Shown here: piece after piece, positions 16,116 to 24,686 of the stretch
How positions within the stretch are numbered: position 1 is the stretch's first letter
How the letters are laid out: every line of letters starts with the position of its first letter
NCBI RefSeq assembly: GCF_011405515.1
Contig: NZ_AP022671.1
Location: 4,092,001-4,156,000 of the forward strand
Source of the DNA: Nitrospira sp. KM1
Lineage (GTDB): Bacteria; Nitrospirota; Nitrospiria; Nitrospirales; Nitrospiraceae
Reading direction: 5' to 3'
DNA length: 64,000 nt
Notes under the pieces: generated by a model
What the model was told of the DNA's origin: nothing
Databases searched by the model: none
What the model saw: the letters and a program-made list of their open reading frames with translations, nothing else
Position numbers and translations under genes: made by a program

Positions 16116-17294
16116 ATGAAATGGAGTGATGATGCACTGACCGCCAGTCGCAGCGTGGCCTTTGCCCGGAGCGTTGGAATCGTTGCAGTGATTTCGATCT
16201 TCTCTTTCAGCTCTCCGCCATCCCCCGCATGCGCCTTGAACACCCCTGAAGAGATCAACACCGTCCGGGTCTACAAGAAGATGTCCGCGGCGACCGTGCT
16301 CATCACTTCCGCGTATGCGAGTTCTCATCACGTGAACCAGGATCTGGGAAAGGGAATCGGCTCGGGCGTGCTCATCGACGATCAGGGTTTGATCGCGACG
16401 AATGCCCACGTCGTTCAAGGCGCTGCCAAGCTGACGGTGACGCTGCACGACGGCGCGCGTCTTCCCGCTGAGCTGATCGGCAGCGACATGGTCTCCGATG
16501 TGGCATTGCTGCGCGTCGCCGTTCAAAAGGGGAAGTACCCCCATGCCCACCTCGGCAACTCCGACAAACTGGAGGTCGGGCAGAAAGTCATCGCGATCGG
16601 CCATCCCTTCGGTTTGGGCTATGCGATGTCGACCGGTATCATCAGCGGATTCGGGAAGCTATGGGAAACGAAACAGGAAGTGTTTCAGGACCGCATCATT
16701 CAAACCACGACGCCGATCAATCCGGGGAACAGCGGCGGACCGCTGGTGGATTCGGACGACCGAGTGATCGGGCTCAATACGGCGATTCTCATGGGAGCGC
16801 AAAACATCGGATTCGCCATTCCCATCAACACCGTCAAAACCGTCATGGGGGAATTGCAGGCAAGCGGCCGCATCATCCGGCCGTGGCTGGGCGTCAAGGG
16901 AAAATTCGTTACGGAAGAGTTGCGGACGTTGATCGCCCTTCCCATCGTAGACGGGCTCATGGTTCAAGATGTCGAGGAAGGAAGCCCTGCCGCCAAAATA
17001 GGACTTCAAGCCGGCGAGTTGGATGTCGCGATCGAAGGGGAGCCATGGGTGCTCGGAGGGGACATTCTCGTGTCTGTAGACGGCCAGGATGTGAAATCGG
17101 TGGGACAGTATACCAAGGTCCTGCAGGGTCTCAAGGCCGATCAGACGATTGAATTGCGGGTGTTCCGAGACGGCGACTATCGGACCGTCAGCGCCAAGCT
17201 CGGCGAGCGACCGACGCCACCGCTGCCACAGCAGCGGGCAAAGACCGACGTGCCGCCTTTGATTCCCCAAGTGCTTCCGTATTCTCAGTTTTAG
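16116..17294 (+). CDS. HtrA/DegP-like periplasmic serine protease
   Basis: A trypsin-like serine protease of about 392 residues with an N-terminal signal/anchor segment. The catalytic triad is visible as His in ATNAHVV, Asp in SDVALL and Ser in NPGNSGGP. A single PDZ domain follows (LGVKGKFVTEEL ... GSPAAKIGLQAGE ... GDILVSVDGQDV), with an extra Gly/Glu insertion between its halves. The C-terminal tail is Pro-rich. An AGAGAGG ribosome-binding site supports the ATG at 16116; in-frame starts at 16083 and 16098 are alternatives. It should degrade or refold damaged envelope proteins. Confidence 0.9.
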   Translation: MKWSDDALTASRSVAFARSVGIVAVISIFSFSSPPSPACALNTPEEINTVRVYKKMSAATVLITSAYASSHHVNQDLGKGIGSGVLIDDQGLIATNAHVVQGAAKLTVTLHDGARLPAELIGSDMVSDVALLRVAVQKGKYPHAHLGNSDKLEVGQKVIAIGHPFGLGYAMSTGIISGFGKLWETKQEVFQDRIIQTTTPINPGNSGGPLVDSDDRVIGLNTAILMGAQNIGFAIPINTVKTVMGELQASGRIIRPWLGVKGKFVTEELRTLIALPIVDGLMVQDVEEGSPAAKIGLQAGELDVAIEGEPWVLGGDILVSVDGQDVKSVGQYTKVLQGLKADQTIELRVFRDGDYRTVSAKLGERPTPPLPQQRAKTDVPPLIPQVLPYSQF

Positions 17295-17391
17295 GGTCCT
17301 GTTCGTGAAGAACGTTTTCGTTGGAAGTGCGAATCATGACTCAATTCTATCCTAATAGGAGCAGAGTGAGATCCAGGAGAGACCCATGAGG

Positions 17392-18813
17392 CTATTTGGA
17401 GCGAGATCGGTGCGGTTGAGCGTCTTTGGCGAGGAGTAACGCGCCCAGGACTCCTGCATGTCCTCCTAAGCGGGGCGGCACGATATAACCATCGATTTCG
17501 TCCATAAGAGCTCGTGTGGGGAGATATTCATTGAGCAGTTCTTTCACTCTGCTTCGAATTAATGGAAAAAGAAACTGGCGCTGCATGACTCCGCCACCCA
17601 GGATGATGCGCCGTGGCGACAGGGTGCAGACCCACGTGTGGAGCGCCAGCGCGAGATAATGAGCTTCCAAGCTCCATGCAGGATGATTTTCCGGTAGCTC
17701 GTCGGGAGATATGCCCCAACGGGCGCGCATGGCCGTACCCGAAGCCAATCCTTCCAGGCAATCATTATGAAACGGGCAAATGCCGGCAAATGGGTCTTCC
17801 TTGAAATCGTGAGGCACCTTGATATGTCCCATTTCCGGATGCATGAGGCCATGGACGACCCGCCCGCCGACCATCGCGGCACCTCCGATGCCGGTTCCCA
17901 CGGTCAGGTAGATGAAGTCTTGCATATCCAGTCCGGCTCCCCACCGTGCTTCGGCCAGCGCCGCCGCGTTCACATCTGTATCGATGGCCACAGGCACATT
18001 CAGCGCCCGAGCAAGGGCGCCGTTGATATCGATATTACGCCAGCCGGGTTTTGGAGTAGAGGTGATGTACCCGTATGTCTCTGAGTCGGGATCGAGGTCG
18101 ACCGGGCCGAACGACCCGATTCCTATTGCGCTGAGCCCTTGCCTCGCGTGCTCGGCAAAGAATCGCACTGTATGCTCGATCGTCACGTCTGGAGACTCCG
18201 TGGGGATGGTGATGATGGTGAGATCATCCGGACTGGTCCCGATCCCGCAAACGAACTTTGTGCCTCCCGCTTCAATGCCACCGAATATGGACATTGGTGA
18301 AGAAGCTGGGGCGGGTCGTGCGATCTTCTCCAACAACGAGTCGCCTGAAGGAACATCGGCCGCACAACCGAAGACTGTGCCGGTGCTGCGCGCCTGTTCA
18401 AGCCCGGCTCGAGCCAAGGCGTCGGCCCGCTCGTTCTCCACATGGCCGGCATGACCTCTGATCCAGTGCCACTGGAGTGAATGGCGGGCAGCCAGCGCAT
18501 CGAGCCTCCGCCACAGATCCTCGTTCTTCACCGGGTCTCTTCCCACCGTCTTCCAATTGCGCCGTTTCCAGCTATGAATCCATTCACTGATTCCTTTCTG
18601 GACATACTGTGAATCGGTATAGACCTGCGCCTCAATCGGCTCCTTGAACGATTGCAGGGCCTCGATGACGGCACGCAGTTCCATCCGATTGTTCGTGGTC
18701 GCGGGGTCGCCGCCGCACAGCTCCGTTTCGGCCCCATCGACGCGTAACAACGCTCCCCAACCGCCGGGACCAGGGTTTCCACTGCAGGCGCCGTCCGCAT
18801 AGATTTCGATCAT
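17392..18813 (-). CDS. Fusion of RNase HI and a ROK-family sugar kinase
   Basis: One uninterrupted 473-residue frame. Residues 1-150 are ribonuclease [22 protein letters not shown], acidic residues in [17 protein letters not shown] and TDSQYV, and the terminal [16 protein letters not shown]. Residues 175-470 are a ROK kinase most like fructokinase: [41 protein letters not shown] and the Zn-binding [15 protein letters not shown] linker (residues 150-172) joins them. No internal ribosome-binding site was seen before the kinase Met. RNase HI removes RNA from RNA:DNA hybrids; the kinase phosphorylates a hexose. Why they are fused is unknown. Confidence 0.9.
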   Translation of the reverse strand: MIEIYADGACSGNPGPGGWGALLRVDGAETELCGGDPATTNNRMELRAVIEALQSFKEPIEAQVYTDSQYVQKGISEWIHSWKRRNWKTVGRDPVKNEDLWRRLDALAARHSLQWHWIRGHAGHVENERADALARAGLEQARSTGTVFGCAADVPSGDSLLEKIARPAPASSPMSIFGGIEAGGTKFVCGIGTSPDDLTIITIPTESPDVTIEHTVRFFAEHARQGLSAIGIGSFGPVDLDPDSETYGYITSTPKPGWRNIDINGALARALNVPVAIDTDVNAAALAEARWGAGLDMQDFIYLTVGTGIGGAAMVGGRVVHGLMHPEMGHIKVPHDFKEDPFAGICPFHNDCLEGLASGTAMRARWGISPDELPENHPAWSLEAHYLALALHTWVCTLSPRRIILGGGVMQRQFLFPLIRSRVKELLNEYLPTRALMDEIDGYIVPPRLGGHAGVLGALLLAKDAQPHRSRSK

Positions 18814-19279
18814 TCGTCGAGCCTTTGGATAAGATTGAAAACACGTTACGCGAAAGTGCGACAGGGTACTTTTCTATAGGACAAAGGTCAATTGGCAGAC
18901 TCCGGCCGTCAACACCGACATGGCGAGGATTGCAAAGCCTTCAATGTTAATTGTTCGTCAATTTTGACAGGATCAATCGCTCGTATCCACAGTAGTAAAT
19001 ATAGGTTGATAGACTGGAAGGCAACCTCGAGCGGTCTCATATAAATGATCCTCTCATACTGTCCGTCGTGCGCATTGGTTGCTGTTTAGAGGCCGGCCTC
19101 GTGATTAAATGACGAGGAAGGTTCAGGGGTAGAACGTCAGCGAGAGATCGCACCTGCCGCGAAGAACGGATTGATGAAGTGACAAACGAGGGCGCGTGGG
19201 CTTCCGGCATCAAGCATCCAAGCGAATGTGTGTTACGTAGGAGTAGGTAGCGCTCACTCATTCACCAAGGAGGTTTCTC
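18814..19279. other. Long intergenic region between divergent genes
   Basis: About 465 bases between the RNase HI-ROK gene (leftward) and the small TPR gene (rightward). It must contain both promoters. GC is lower around 18930-19020. No tRNA-like or strong hairpin structure was seen. A perfect AAGGAGG ribosome-binding site lies at 19268-19274 for the next gene. Confidence 0.5.
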
Positions 19280-19651
19280 ATGACAACGCGACTAGGAATC
19301 GTAGCCACGATGTGTTTGGCATTGGTGGCAATCGTAGCGGTCAGCTATGCCGATATGGGGCATGGAGCAGCACCGCTCAAGGCGGCTGCGGGGTCGAAGG
19401 CTGAGACCCATATCACTGAAGGGATCATGCATTACGAGAAGGGCCATATGGACGTGGCCAAGACGCACTTCGTGGAAGCCGCCAAGGCTGATCCGCAATC
19501 CGCCGAAGCTCATTTTGACGTTGCCCTGGTCCTGGACAAGATGGGCGACCATAAGAGCGCGATTGAGCATTTCAAGAAGGCTCAAGAGTTGGGGAAAAAC
19601 AATCCAGACATCCAGAATTCTGAAATCCTCAAAAAGCACGTCAAGATGTAA
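19280..19651 (+). CDS. Small exported tetratricopeptide-repeat protein
   Basis: A 123-residue protein with a signal peptide (MTTRLGIVATMCLALVAIV, likely cleaved near SYA-DMG). The mature part has two to three TPR motifs (GIMHYEKGHMDVAKTHFVEA, AHFDVALVLDKMGDHKSAI). It is probably periplasmic and binds proteins. A perfect AAGGAGG site lies five bases before the ATG, so it is probably well expressed. It stands alone. Confidence 0.8.
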   Translation: MTTRLGIVATMCLALVAIVAVSYADMGHGAAPLKAAAGSKAETHITEGIMHYEKGHMDVAKTHFVEAAKADPQSAEAHFDVALVLDKMGDHKSAIEHFKKAQELGKNNPDIQNSEILKKHVKM

Positions 19652-19835
19652 TCTGGCCGAGGCCCGGCGCCTTGTACGACGTGCCGGGCCTCACGGCCGA
19701 TACCATCCATTCACAAGGTGGCTTAAATCTGCTGTGCGGGAAGGGGCCTAAAAGTTCGCGGGCTCGTGCGTCAAACGTTCTGGCAGACTCTTAACCTGTC
19801 AGCGCGACATTTTGGAACCAATTTGAATGCCGATA

Positions 19836-20513
19836 TTATGTCTTGGCGCTCTGACTTGTGCCGCAGCGTGTCGCAACACGACTATGCCATCGATGAAGGT
19901 AGCTGAACCGCGTCGGGATTGCATTGTGACCGCTAAACATCAGGTTGCCGATGACGCCAAACAGATCACAGTCCACAAATCTCATGGACTCGTCAATCAA
20001 GAATGGCCGTACCGAGAGCATTTGCTCTAGCGGTTTCAAGCACTCTTCAAGTTCCTCGTGAAACGAGCCCTGGTTCGCATGCCATTGCGAAATGCAGCCT
20101 GAACCAAATTTCCGTTCTTTATGACGAAGCCACATGGTCCGGTCATGCACGTCGGGTAACCATGATTCGTAGTGGATGTCATTCAGTTTGAAAGCTACAC
20201 CCTCTACATCCGATTCGATGTATCGGGATAGGATAGACTGAATCCCTTCCAGAGCAGGCGGGAAGAGATCCAAGCGAAACTTATCGTCGAGGTAGCGGGC
20301 TATCTCCTGCCCGAGTTCTGTCCTATCCCACACGATGGTCTTTCCGTCTTCAATGATAGGAATCTTGTAGTAGTTGCCTCCTGTTTTCTCGATGATGACC
20401 CGGCGATCGGAGTAGGGAAGGTCAACGACGCGGTGTTCTGCTTTGGCATAGCACAAAATCATTCTGATCGTGATACAGAACGGCGATACTGGATGATGAT
20501 AGAGCGTAATCAT
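19836..20513 (-). CDS. Glutathione S-transferase-like protein
   Basis: A 225-residue protein. The N-terminal 80 residues are a thioredoxin-fold GST domain (MITLYHHPVSPFCITIRMIL ... YYKIPIIEDGKTIVWDRTEL with the cis-Pro region IPII). The C-terminal helical domain is less typical. Glutathione conjugation or a stress role is likely for the family, but the substrate is unknown. Its ATG overlaps the stop of the VOC gene by four bases (20510-20513), so it is the last gene of a three-gene operon. The C-terminus is Ser/Thr-rich and may be frayed. Confidence 0.75.
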   Translation of the reverse strand: MITLYHHPVSPFCITIRMILCYAKAEHRVVDLPYSDRRVIIEKTGGNYYKIPIIEDGKTIVWDRTELGQEIARYLDDKFRLDLFPPALEGIQSILSRYIESDVEGVAFKLNDIHYESWLPDVHDRTMWLRHKERKFGSGCISQWHANQGSFHEELEECLKPLEQMLSVRPFLIDESMRFVDCDLFGVIGNLMFSGHNAIPTRFSYLHRWHSRVATRCGTSQSAKT

Positions 20514-20950
20514 GCCCCTTGCCCTGGTTCATCTGCCGATTCCCAAGCCGGGTTCCACGTCACTTCCCACAGATGCCCGTCGGGGTCCTGGAACGAGCCG
20601 GTGTACCCGCCCCAAAAGGCCTCGTGTGGCGGATCGGTGATGGTCGCACCTGCGTTCTTAGCCTGAGCGATGACCGTATCGACTTCAGCCTTGCTCGAGA
20701 CGTTGTGTCCGAGGGACACCTCTGTGGCGCTTCGAGGCCCCAGAGGGACCTTGGCTTCGTGGGCAAGATCTTTTCTTGGCCATATGGCGAGTCGAAGCCC
20801 GTTGTGTAAATCAAAAAATGCCACGGCTCCGTGTTCGTATTCCGTTCCGACGATTCCCTTCGTGGACAACCCGAGCCCGTCCCTATAAAACGCGAGTGAG
20901 CGGTTCAGGTCATCAACCCCGAGCGTAATGACGGTGATGTGTGGCTTCAT
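20510..20950 (-). CDS. Glyoxalase/VOC-family protein
   Basis: A 146-residue vicinal-oxygen-chelate protein. The two beta-alpha-beta-beta-beta modules are visible: ITVITLGVDDLNRSLAFYRD and, later, YTGSFQDPDGHLWEVTWNP. Metal-ligand candidates are His5, the Glu/His of SLGHN and the Glu in LWEV. Many homologues are lactoylglutathione lyase-like or of unknown substrate. It overlaps the preceding membrane-protein stop and the following GST start by four bases each, so all three are translationally coupled. Confidence 0.85.
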   Translation of the reverse strand: MKPHITVITLGVDDLNRSLAFYRDGLGLSTKGIVGTEYEHGAVAFFDLHNGLRLAIWPRKDLAHEAKVPLGPRSATEVSLGHNVSSKAEVDTVIAQAKNAGATITDPPHEAFWGGYTGSFQDPDGHLWEVTWNPAWESADEPGQGA

Positions 20951-22076
20951 ATGCGCGTTGGTACGATTCTCTTGTCTTTGCCCAAGTTCCAGATCGTTTC
21001 AGCTTTGCTGCCAATGTACCAGAAGCTAGCCGCCAATAGCGCAAAGAAGATAGCCTTGTGCAGGCTGTTCCAGAACAATTCGAAAAAGCGAGTATAGAGA
21101 TTGACGCCCGCAAAGGTGATGCCAAAGCCTTTGGGGATATCGTTGTCGTGCCGCAGACCATGATAAATTGCCCGGCCGGCGACGCCTCCGAAAATAATGG
21201 ACCAATGAAAGAGTTCGATCTGCTTGACGCGTTCCCAGACGTGCATGTCGGAGTAGTTGCCGAAGATCGACATGATCCATAGAGCGATGAAGAGATAGAG
21301 CAGTCCCGCCACCAGGGTGCTCCGATAGAACCGTTGCATCATCGGATGATGTCCCATGGCCAATGCAGAGCCGGTGAGCAAGGCGCCGAACAGCACGAAC
21401 GCAACGGATAGTTCATGCCGAGATAATACGCTCCCCAACCAGACATGTAGCCGGTCTCCGCTCCCATCCAACTGCCCAGCGCCAGTAGGGCAAACACCCA
21501 GATGAGGTTCGATTCCAACATGGTTCCAAGAACCGCATAAACCAGAAATGAGAAGAGCAAGAGGAGGGAATAGTGTCCGGTGCCGGTATCCACAGTGAGT
21601 CCAAGTTGGGAGATGGCTCCGCCTGTGACGAGCACCGCGAGAAAAAAGATTGCTTCATTGCGGTAGACCTTATCAGGTGCATCCCTTCGCCTTGAAAATC
21701 CCCACCGATACAGGCCGGCTGCCACAACGGAAAGCAGAGCGTATTTATGAATGGCCGGCGCTTCGAATATGACCTTGAGCAAGTCCTGGAGCATGCGATC
21801 GGAAAGCGCCGCGCTCACCGACGAAACGATGGAGAAGAGGGCAATCCAGAACGAATATTTTGCAAGCTTTCGCCAATCGAAATACTGCACCTCGATCGTC
21901 GCAGCCAACGTTGCGGCTTGTGCACCGGGAATGACGCCGTCACGCTTCCATTGCTCGATCGCGTCGTGGACCACGGTGGCCTGCTTTCGGGGGAGCTTCA
22001 TGAGGACCTCTTCAACGTGTGAGGAGCCGGCTGACGGTGGCGGGTCGAGAATGTGAGTGTATGTGGTTGTGTGCAT
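20947..22076 (-). pseudogene. Frameshifted multi-span membrane protein (DUF2157-like)
   Basis: Two overlapping frames together form one protein. The first (start 22076) has a soluble N-terminus (LPRKQATVVHDAIEQWKRDG) and helices up to YYLGMNYPL; the second, from about SVAFVLFGALLTGSALAMGH, continues to 20947. The switch is near 21405-21430 and needs a one-base shift; there is no homopolymer there. The combined protein has about ten hydrophobic segments and resembles DUF2157-type membrane proteins. Real decay or a sequencing error cannot be told apart. The downstream VOC and GST genes depend on translation through this gene for coupling. Confidence 0.65.
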
Positions 22077-22299
22077 CCCGTGGACGAACCATCATGTGCA
22101 GTATGTCTCAAGTTTCGGCAGGCTAGCGTTGAATGGGAACGTGTCAACGTGGAAGGGATTGAGGGAACAGCTATTGGAAGTGAGAACCGCATCAAAATGC
22201 AAATTCTAGGCAGCTAGTAAGGGGCAAAAGTTAAAAGCGGCTGGGCGTTCCAAGAGAGCATTACCGATTAATCGAGACGTACCAGCCTATTATCAGCTG

Positions 22300-23553
22300 T
22301 CAGTGTGATGCATTCGACGCGATCACGAAACCTTTTCTATAGGTGGTGACTTTTTCGAGATAGTTGCGGGTTTCTTGATAGGGAAGCTTGGCTTTCAACT
22401 TGTCGTAAAGCGTTGCCGGTCGGAGTTCGTTGATCTGCTGGATCGCGGTCGCACGATTCTTGGAAAATGTCTTGAAGACATTTCCGGCGCCGGTATTGTA
22501 GGCCGCGATCACGCAATATTCGCGTGACACCTGATTGGTCACGTCGTCCAGTTGGTCGAACATCAGGACGTTGAGAAACGCCGTTCCCAGCTCGACGTTC
22601 GCCTCGGGATCGAAAAGGTAATCGCGCGTCGGGATCACATCCTGGCCTTTTGCGCGGCGGTAGGCCTCTCGCCCACCGCTCGTGGGCACCAGCTGCATGA
22701 GGCCGTAGGCCGGCGCTGAACTGACCGCATAAGGATTGAAGTTGCTTTCTGTCCGGATGATCGCCAGGACCAGGCTCGGGCTCATCTTGTATTGCTCGGC
22801 GAACCGCATAACATACGGGCGGTATTTATCGGCCTGTTTCTGCGACAGGTTAGCCACCATCTTCATCGTGACATAGGTGGCCTGCTTCTTATTACCGTCC
22901 TGTTCGATGGTCCTCGTGCCGGTTTTCTTCTCGATCAGATAATCCGCGAACGAGTCGGCAGCCTCCGGTGTCTTAATCGGTTTGCCTTGCTGATCGAGGA
23001 CAAGGCCCAGCAGATAGGGTTCTGTTGCGGCGTTCACCGGGATGTCCTTATCGGAGAATAGATCGACCACGCGCGGGTCCTGTGGCGTCAACAGCGTGGT
23101 CACGATCGCCCGGTTGAGGCTGTTGCGTGAGTCCTTATCGTCCAGCGTCTCCACCACGATCTCGGCCCTGTCGAAATCCACGATGGCTCGGCTCTTATAG
23201 CTTTGCGTATACTTCACGTATTTCTTCTTCTCGGGCAACGTGACTTCTTTGGGGCCCCACTTCTCGACGACCTTGCCCCTGAGTGCTGTATACAGCGCTT
23301 GGAAGTCGCGTTGTGCAGTCCTAAGATCGTTCAGCAATCGTTCGGGGTCTTTGGCATACTCATCGAGATGCCGCTTTGCAACCTGCGAAGGATTCTTGCC
23401 CTGAACGACGTCGAGCACCGTTTTTCCAGTGCGGCTGGCGAGTGCCTGCTCCGTGGCTGCGACCACGCGATCAGCGGATTCACAACTCAGAAGAGAAAGC
23501 GACAGCACAATCAATGCGAGAACGCGAGACGGCAGGCTGTTCATGGCGCGCAT
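22300..23553 (-). CDS. Membrane-bound lytic murein transglycosylase, MltC-like
   Basis: A 417-residue lipoprotein (signal peptide with lipobox LLSC, Cys about 24). The N-terminal 200 residues match the MltC-specific domain (HLDEYAKDPERLLNDL region). The C-terminal SLT domain has the catalytic Glu in IIRTESNFNPYAVS, followed by YGLMQLVPTSGG and CVIAAYNTGAGNVF. It cleaves the MurNAc-GlcNAc bond with formation of 1,6-anhydro ends in the periplasm. An ATG three codons downstream is an alternative start. It is a single gene with about 220-320 bp gaps on each side. Confidence 0.9.
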   Translation of the reverse strand: MRAMNSLPSRVLALIVLSLSLLSCESADRVVAATEQALASRTGKTVLDVVQGKNPSQVAKRHLDEYAKDPERLLNDLRTAQRDFQALYTALRGKVVEKWGPKEVTLPEKKKYVKYTQSYKSRAIVDFDRAEIVVETLDDKDSRNSLNRAIVTTLLTPQDPRVVDLFSDKDIPVNAATEPYLLGLVLDQQGKPIKTPEAADSFADYLIEKKTGTRTIEQDGNKKQATYVTMKMVANLSQKQADKYRPYVMRFAEQYKMSPSLVLAIIRTESNFNPYAVSSAPAYGLMQLVPTSGGREAYRRAKGQDVIPTRDYLFDPEANVELGTAFLNVLMFDQLDDVTNQVSREYCVIAAYNTGAGNVFKTFSKNRATAIQQINELRPATLYDKLKAKLPYQETRNYLEKVTTYRKGFVIASNASH

Positions 23554-23891
23554 TCTACTACAGGAATGAGAAAGCGAATGCAGAATTTGGAAAAAGAGGG
23601 TAGGTATGGACGGAAGGACGGCTAATGTGTGGCGAGATCATGTCGCGGAAGTCTCTTCACCGAGGCTATCGAAATGAGCCAAAGTAGGAATGACGGACGC
23701 CTAAAGACCCTAAAAGCCACCGTTGAAACACGTTGGTGAGTCCCCTTGAGGAGTTATGGCTAGAGCGGAGCGGCTCTAGGATCAAGGGAAAATGTCCCTG
23801 GGATTGTGTAGGCAGGCAAACCGTCACACACTTAGATGTGTAGAGTCCGCGGTGTTGTGACACAATTCATTATTTGTACGTTGACTATCCT
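23554..23891. other. Intergenic region without a gene
   Basis: About 340 bases between divergent genes. One inverted repeat (TAGAGCGGAGCGGCTCTA, around 23761-23779) was seen, with no T-run next to it. The region should contain the promoters of the transglycosylase and the receiver gene. Short frames here have no support. Confidence 0.4.
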
Positions 23892-24302
23892 ATGAGCGCG
23901 ACCACAAAACTCGGTCCGATTCGAGTCCTCCTCGTCGACGATCATGCAGGAATTCGGCAAGCCCTGCGCAATATGCTCTCTACACATTCGGACATTCACG
24001 TGGTAGGGGAAGCCTTTGATGGTGAAGATGCCTGCCGTTCGATTGAACCGCTGAACCCTTCGGTCGTCGTCATGGATCTGAGCATGCCGCGTCTCAATGG
24101 TGTGCATGCCACGCGTTGGATCAAGAAGTACTATCCCCATATCGTCGTGGTGGGGTTGTCGGTCTTTGCGGACGATGAAGGAATGCAAACTGCGATGAAG
24201 GTTGCGGGAGCCGTCACGTTGATTTCAAAGGTGGCAGCGGTCGAACGACTTCATGAAGAAATCATCGAAGCCATGCAGAAACGATCATCGACATTTCATT
24301 GA
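23892..24302 (+). CDS. Single-domain response-regulator receiver protein
   Basis: A 136-residue protein made of one receiver domain. The acidic pocket is VDDH, the phospho-acceptor Asp is in VVMDLSMPRLNG, Thr/Ser in VVGLSVF and Lys in LISKVA. It has no output domain; in NarL-type regulators an HTH would follow, so this is a stand-alone or truncated NarL-like receiver. It has no adjacent histidine kinase; the nearest is the hybrid kinase at 29461-31749. It may relay phosphate or act by protein contact. Confidence 0.85.
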   Translation: MSATTKLGPIRVLLVDDHAGIRQALRNMLSTHSDIHVVGEAFDGEDACRSIEPLNPSVVVMDLSMPRLNGVHATRWIKKYYPHIVVVGLSVFADDEGMQTAMKVAGAVTLISKVAAVERLHEEIIEAMQKRSSTFH

Positions 24303-24686
24303 CAATAGCTGCAGCACGGATCCGCTATCGTTCTGTCTTTCCAAAAAATAATGGTTCACCGAGCTCGTCTTTAAGACAGAACAACATGGAAGGGTTGACT
24401 CGGTGACAGGCGGTGGTATGCATGAATATGATGCTCACACCGCCGGCTGATTTACCCATTCCACTCAGGCGTGTTTGAGAACTGCTCAGCAGTGGTACTG
24501 ATAGTGCGCTCGCGCGCATAAGGTCTCTTATACTGGGTTGGGTTTGAGCCGACTGTCTGATCCGGTCACGCATGTTCGAAGGTCCGTTGATGAGAGTCGC
24601 AACGGACCAAGTTTGCGTAGCCGAGGGGGGCTGCGCCATGCGGGTTCAATCGTCGTGGAGCCTGCGATCCCGTATCCTCCAACTCC
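24303..24686. other. Intergenic region without a supported gene
   Basis: About 380 bases between the receiver gene and the convergent GlnE-like gene. A 104-codon frame on the minus strand (24325-24639) has no ribosome-binding site and a composition like a shadow frame. Nothing else was seen. Confidence 0.4.

Noticed and set aside
19037-19261. 74-codon minus-strand frame upstream of the small TPR gene
   Set aside because: Lies across the expected promoter region and has no ribosome-binding site.
23690-23705. GACGGACGCCT similar to the attenuator 3' arm
   Set aside because: No hexaloop hairpin or pairing 5' arm nearby and no T-run, so it is not another ANTAR-type leader.
24325-24639. 104-codon minus-strand frame between the receiver and GlnE-like genes
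   Set aside because: No ribosome-binding site, no domain, composition like non-coding sequence.
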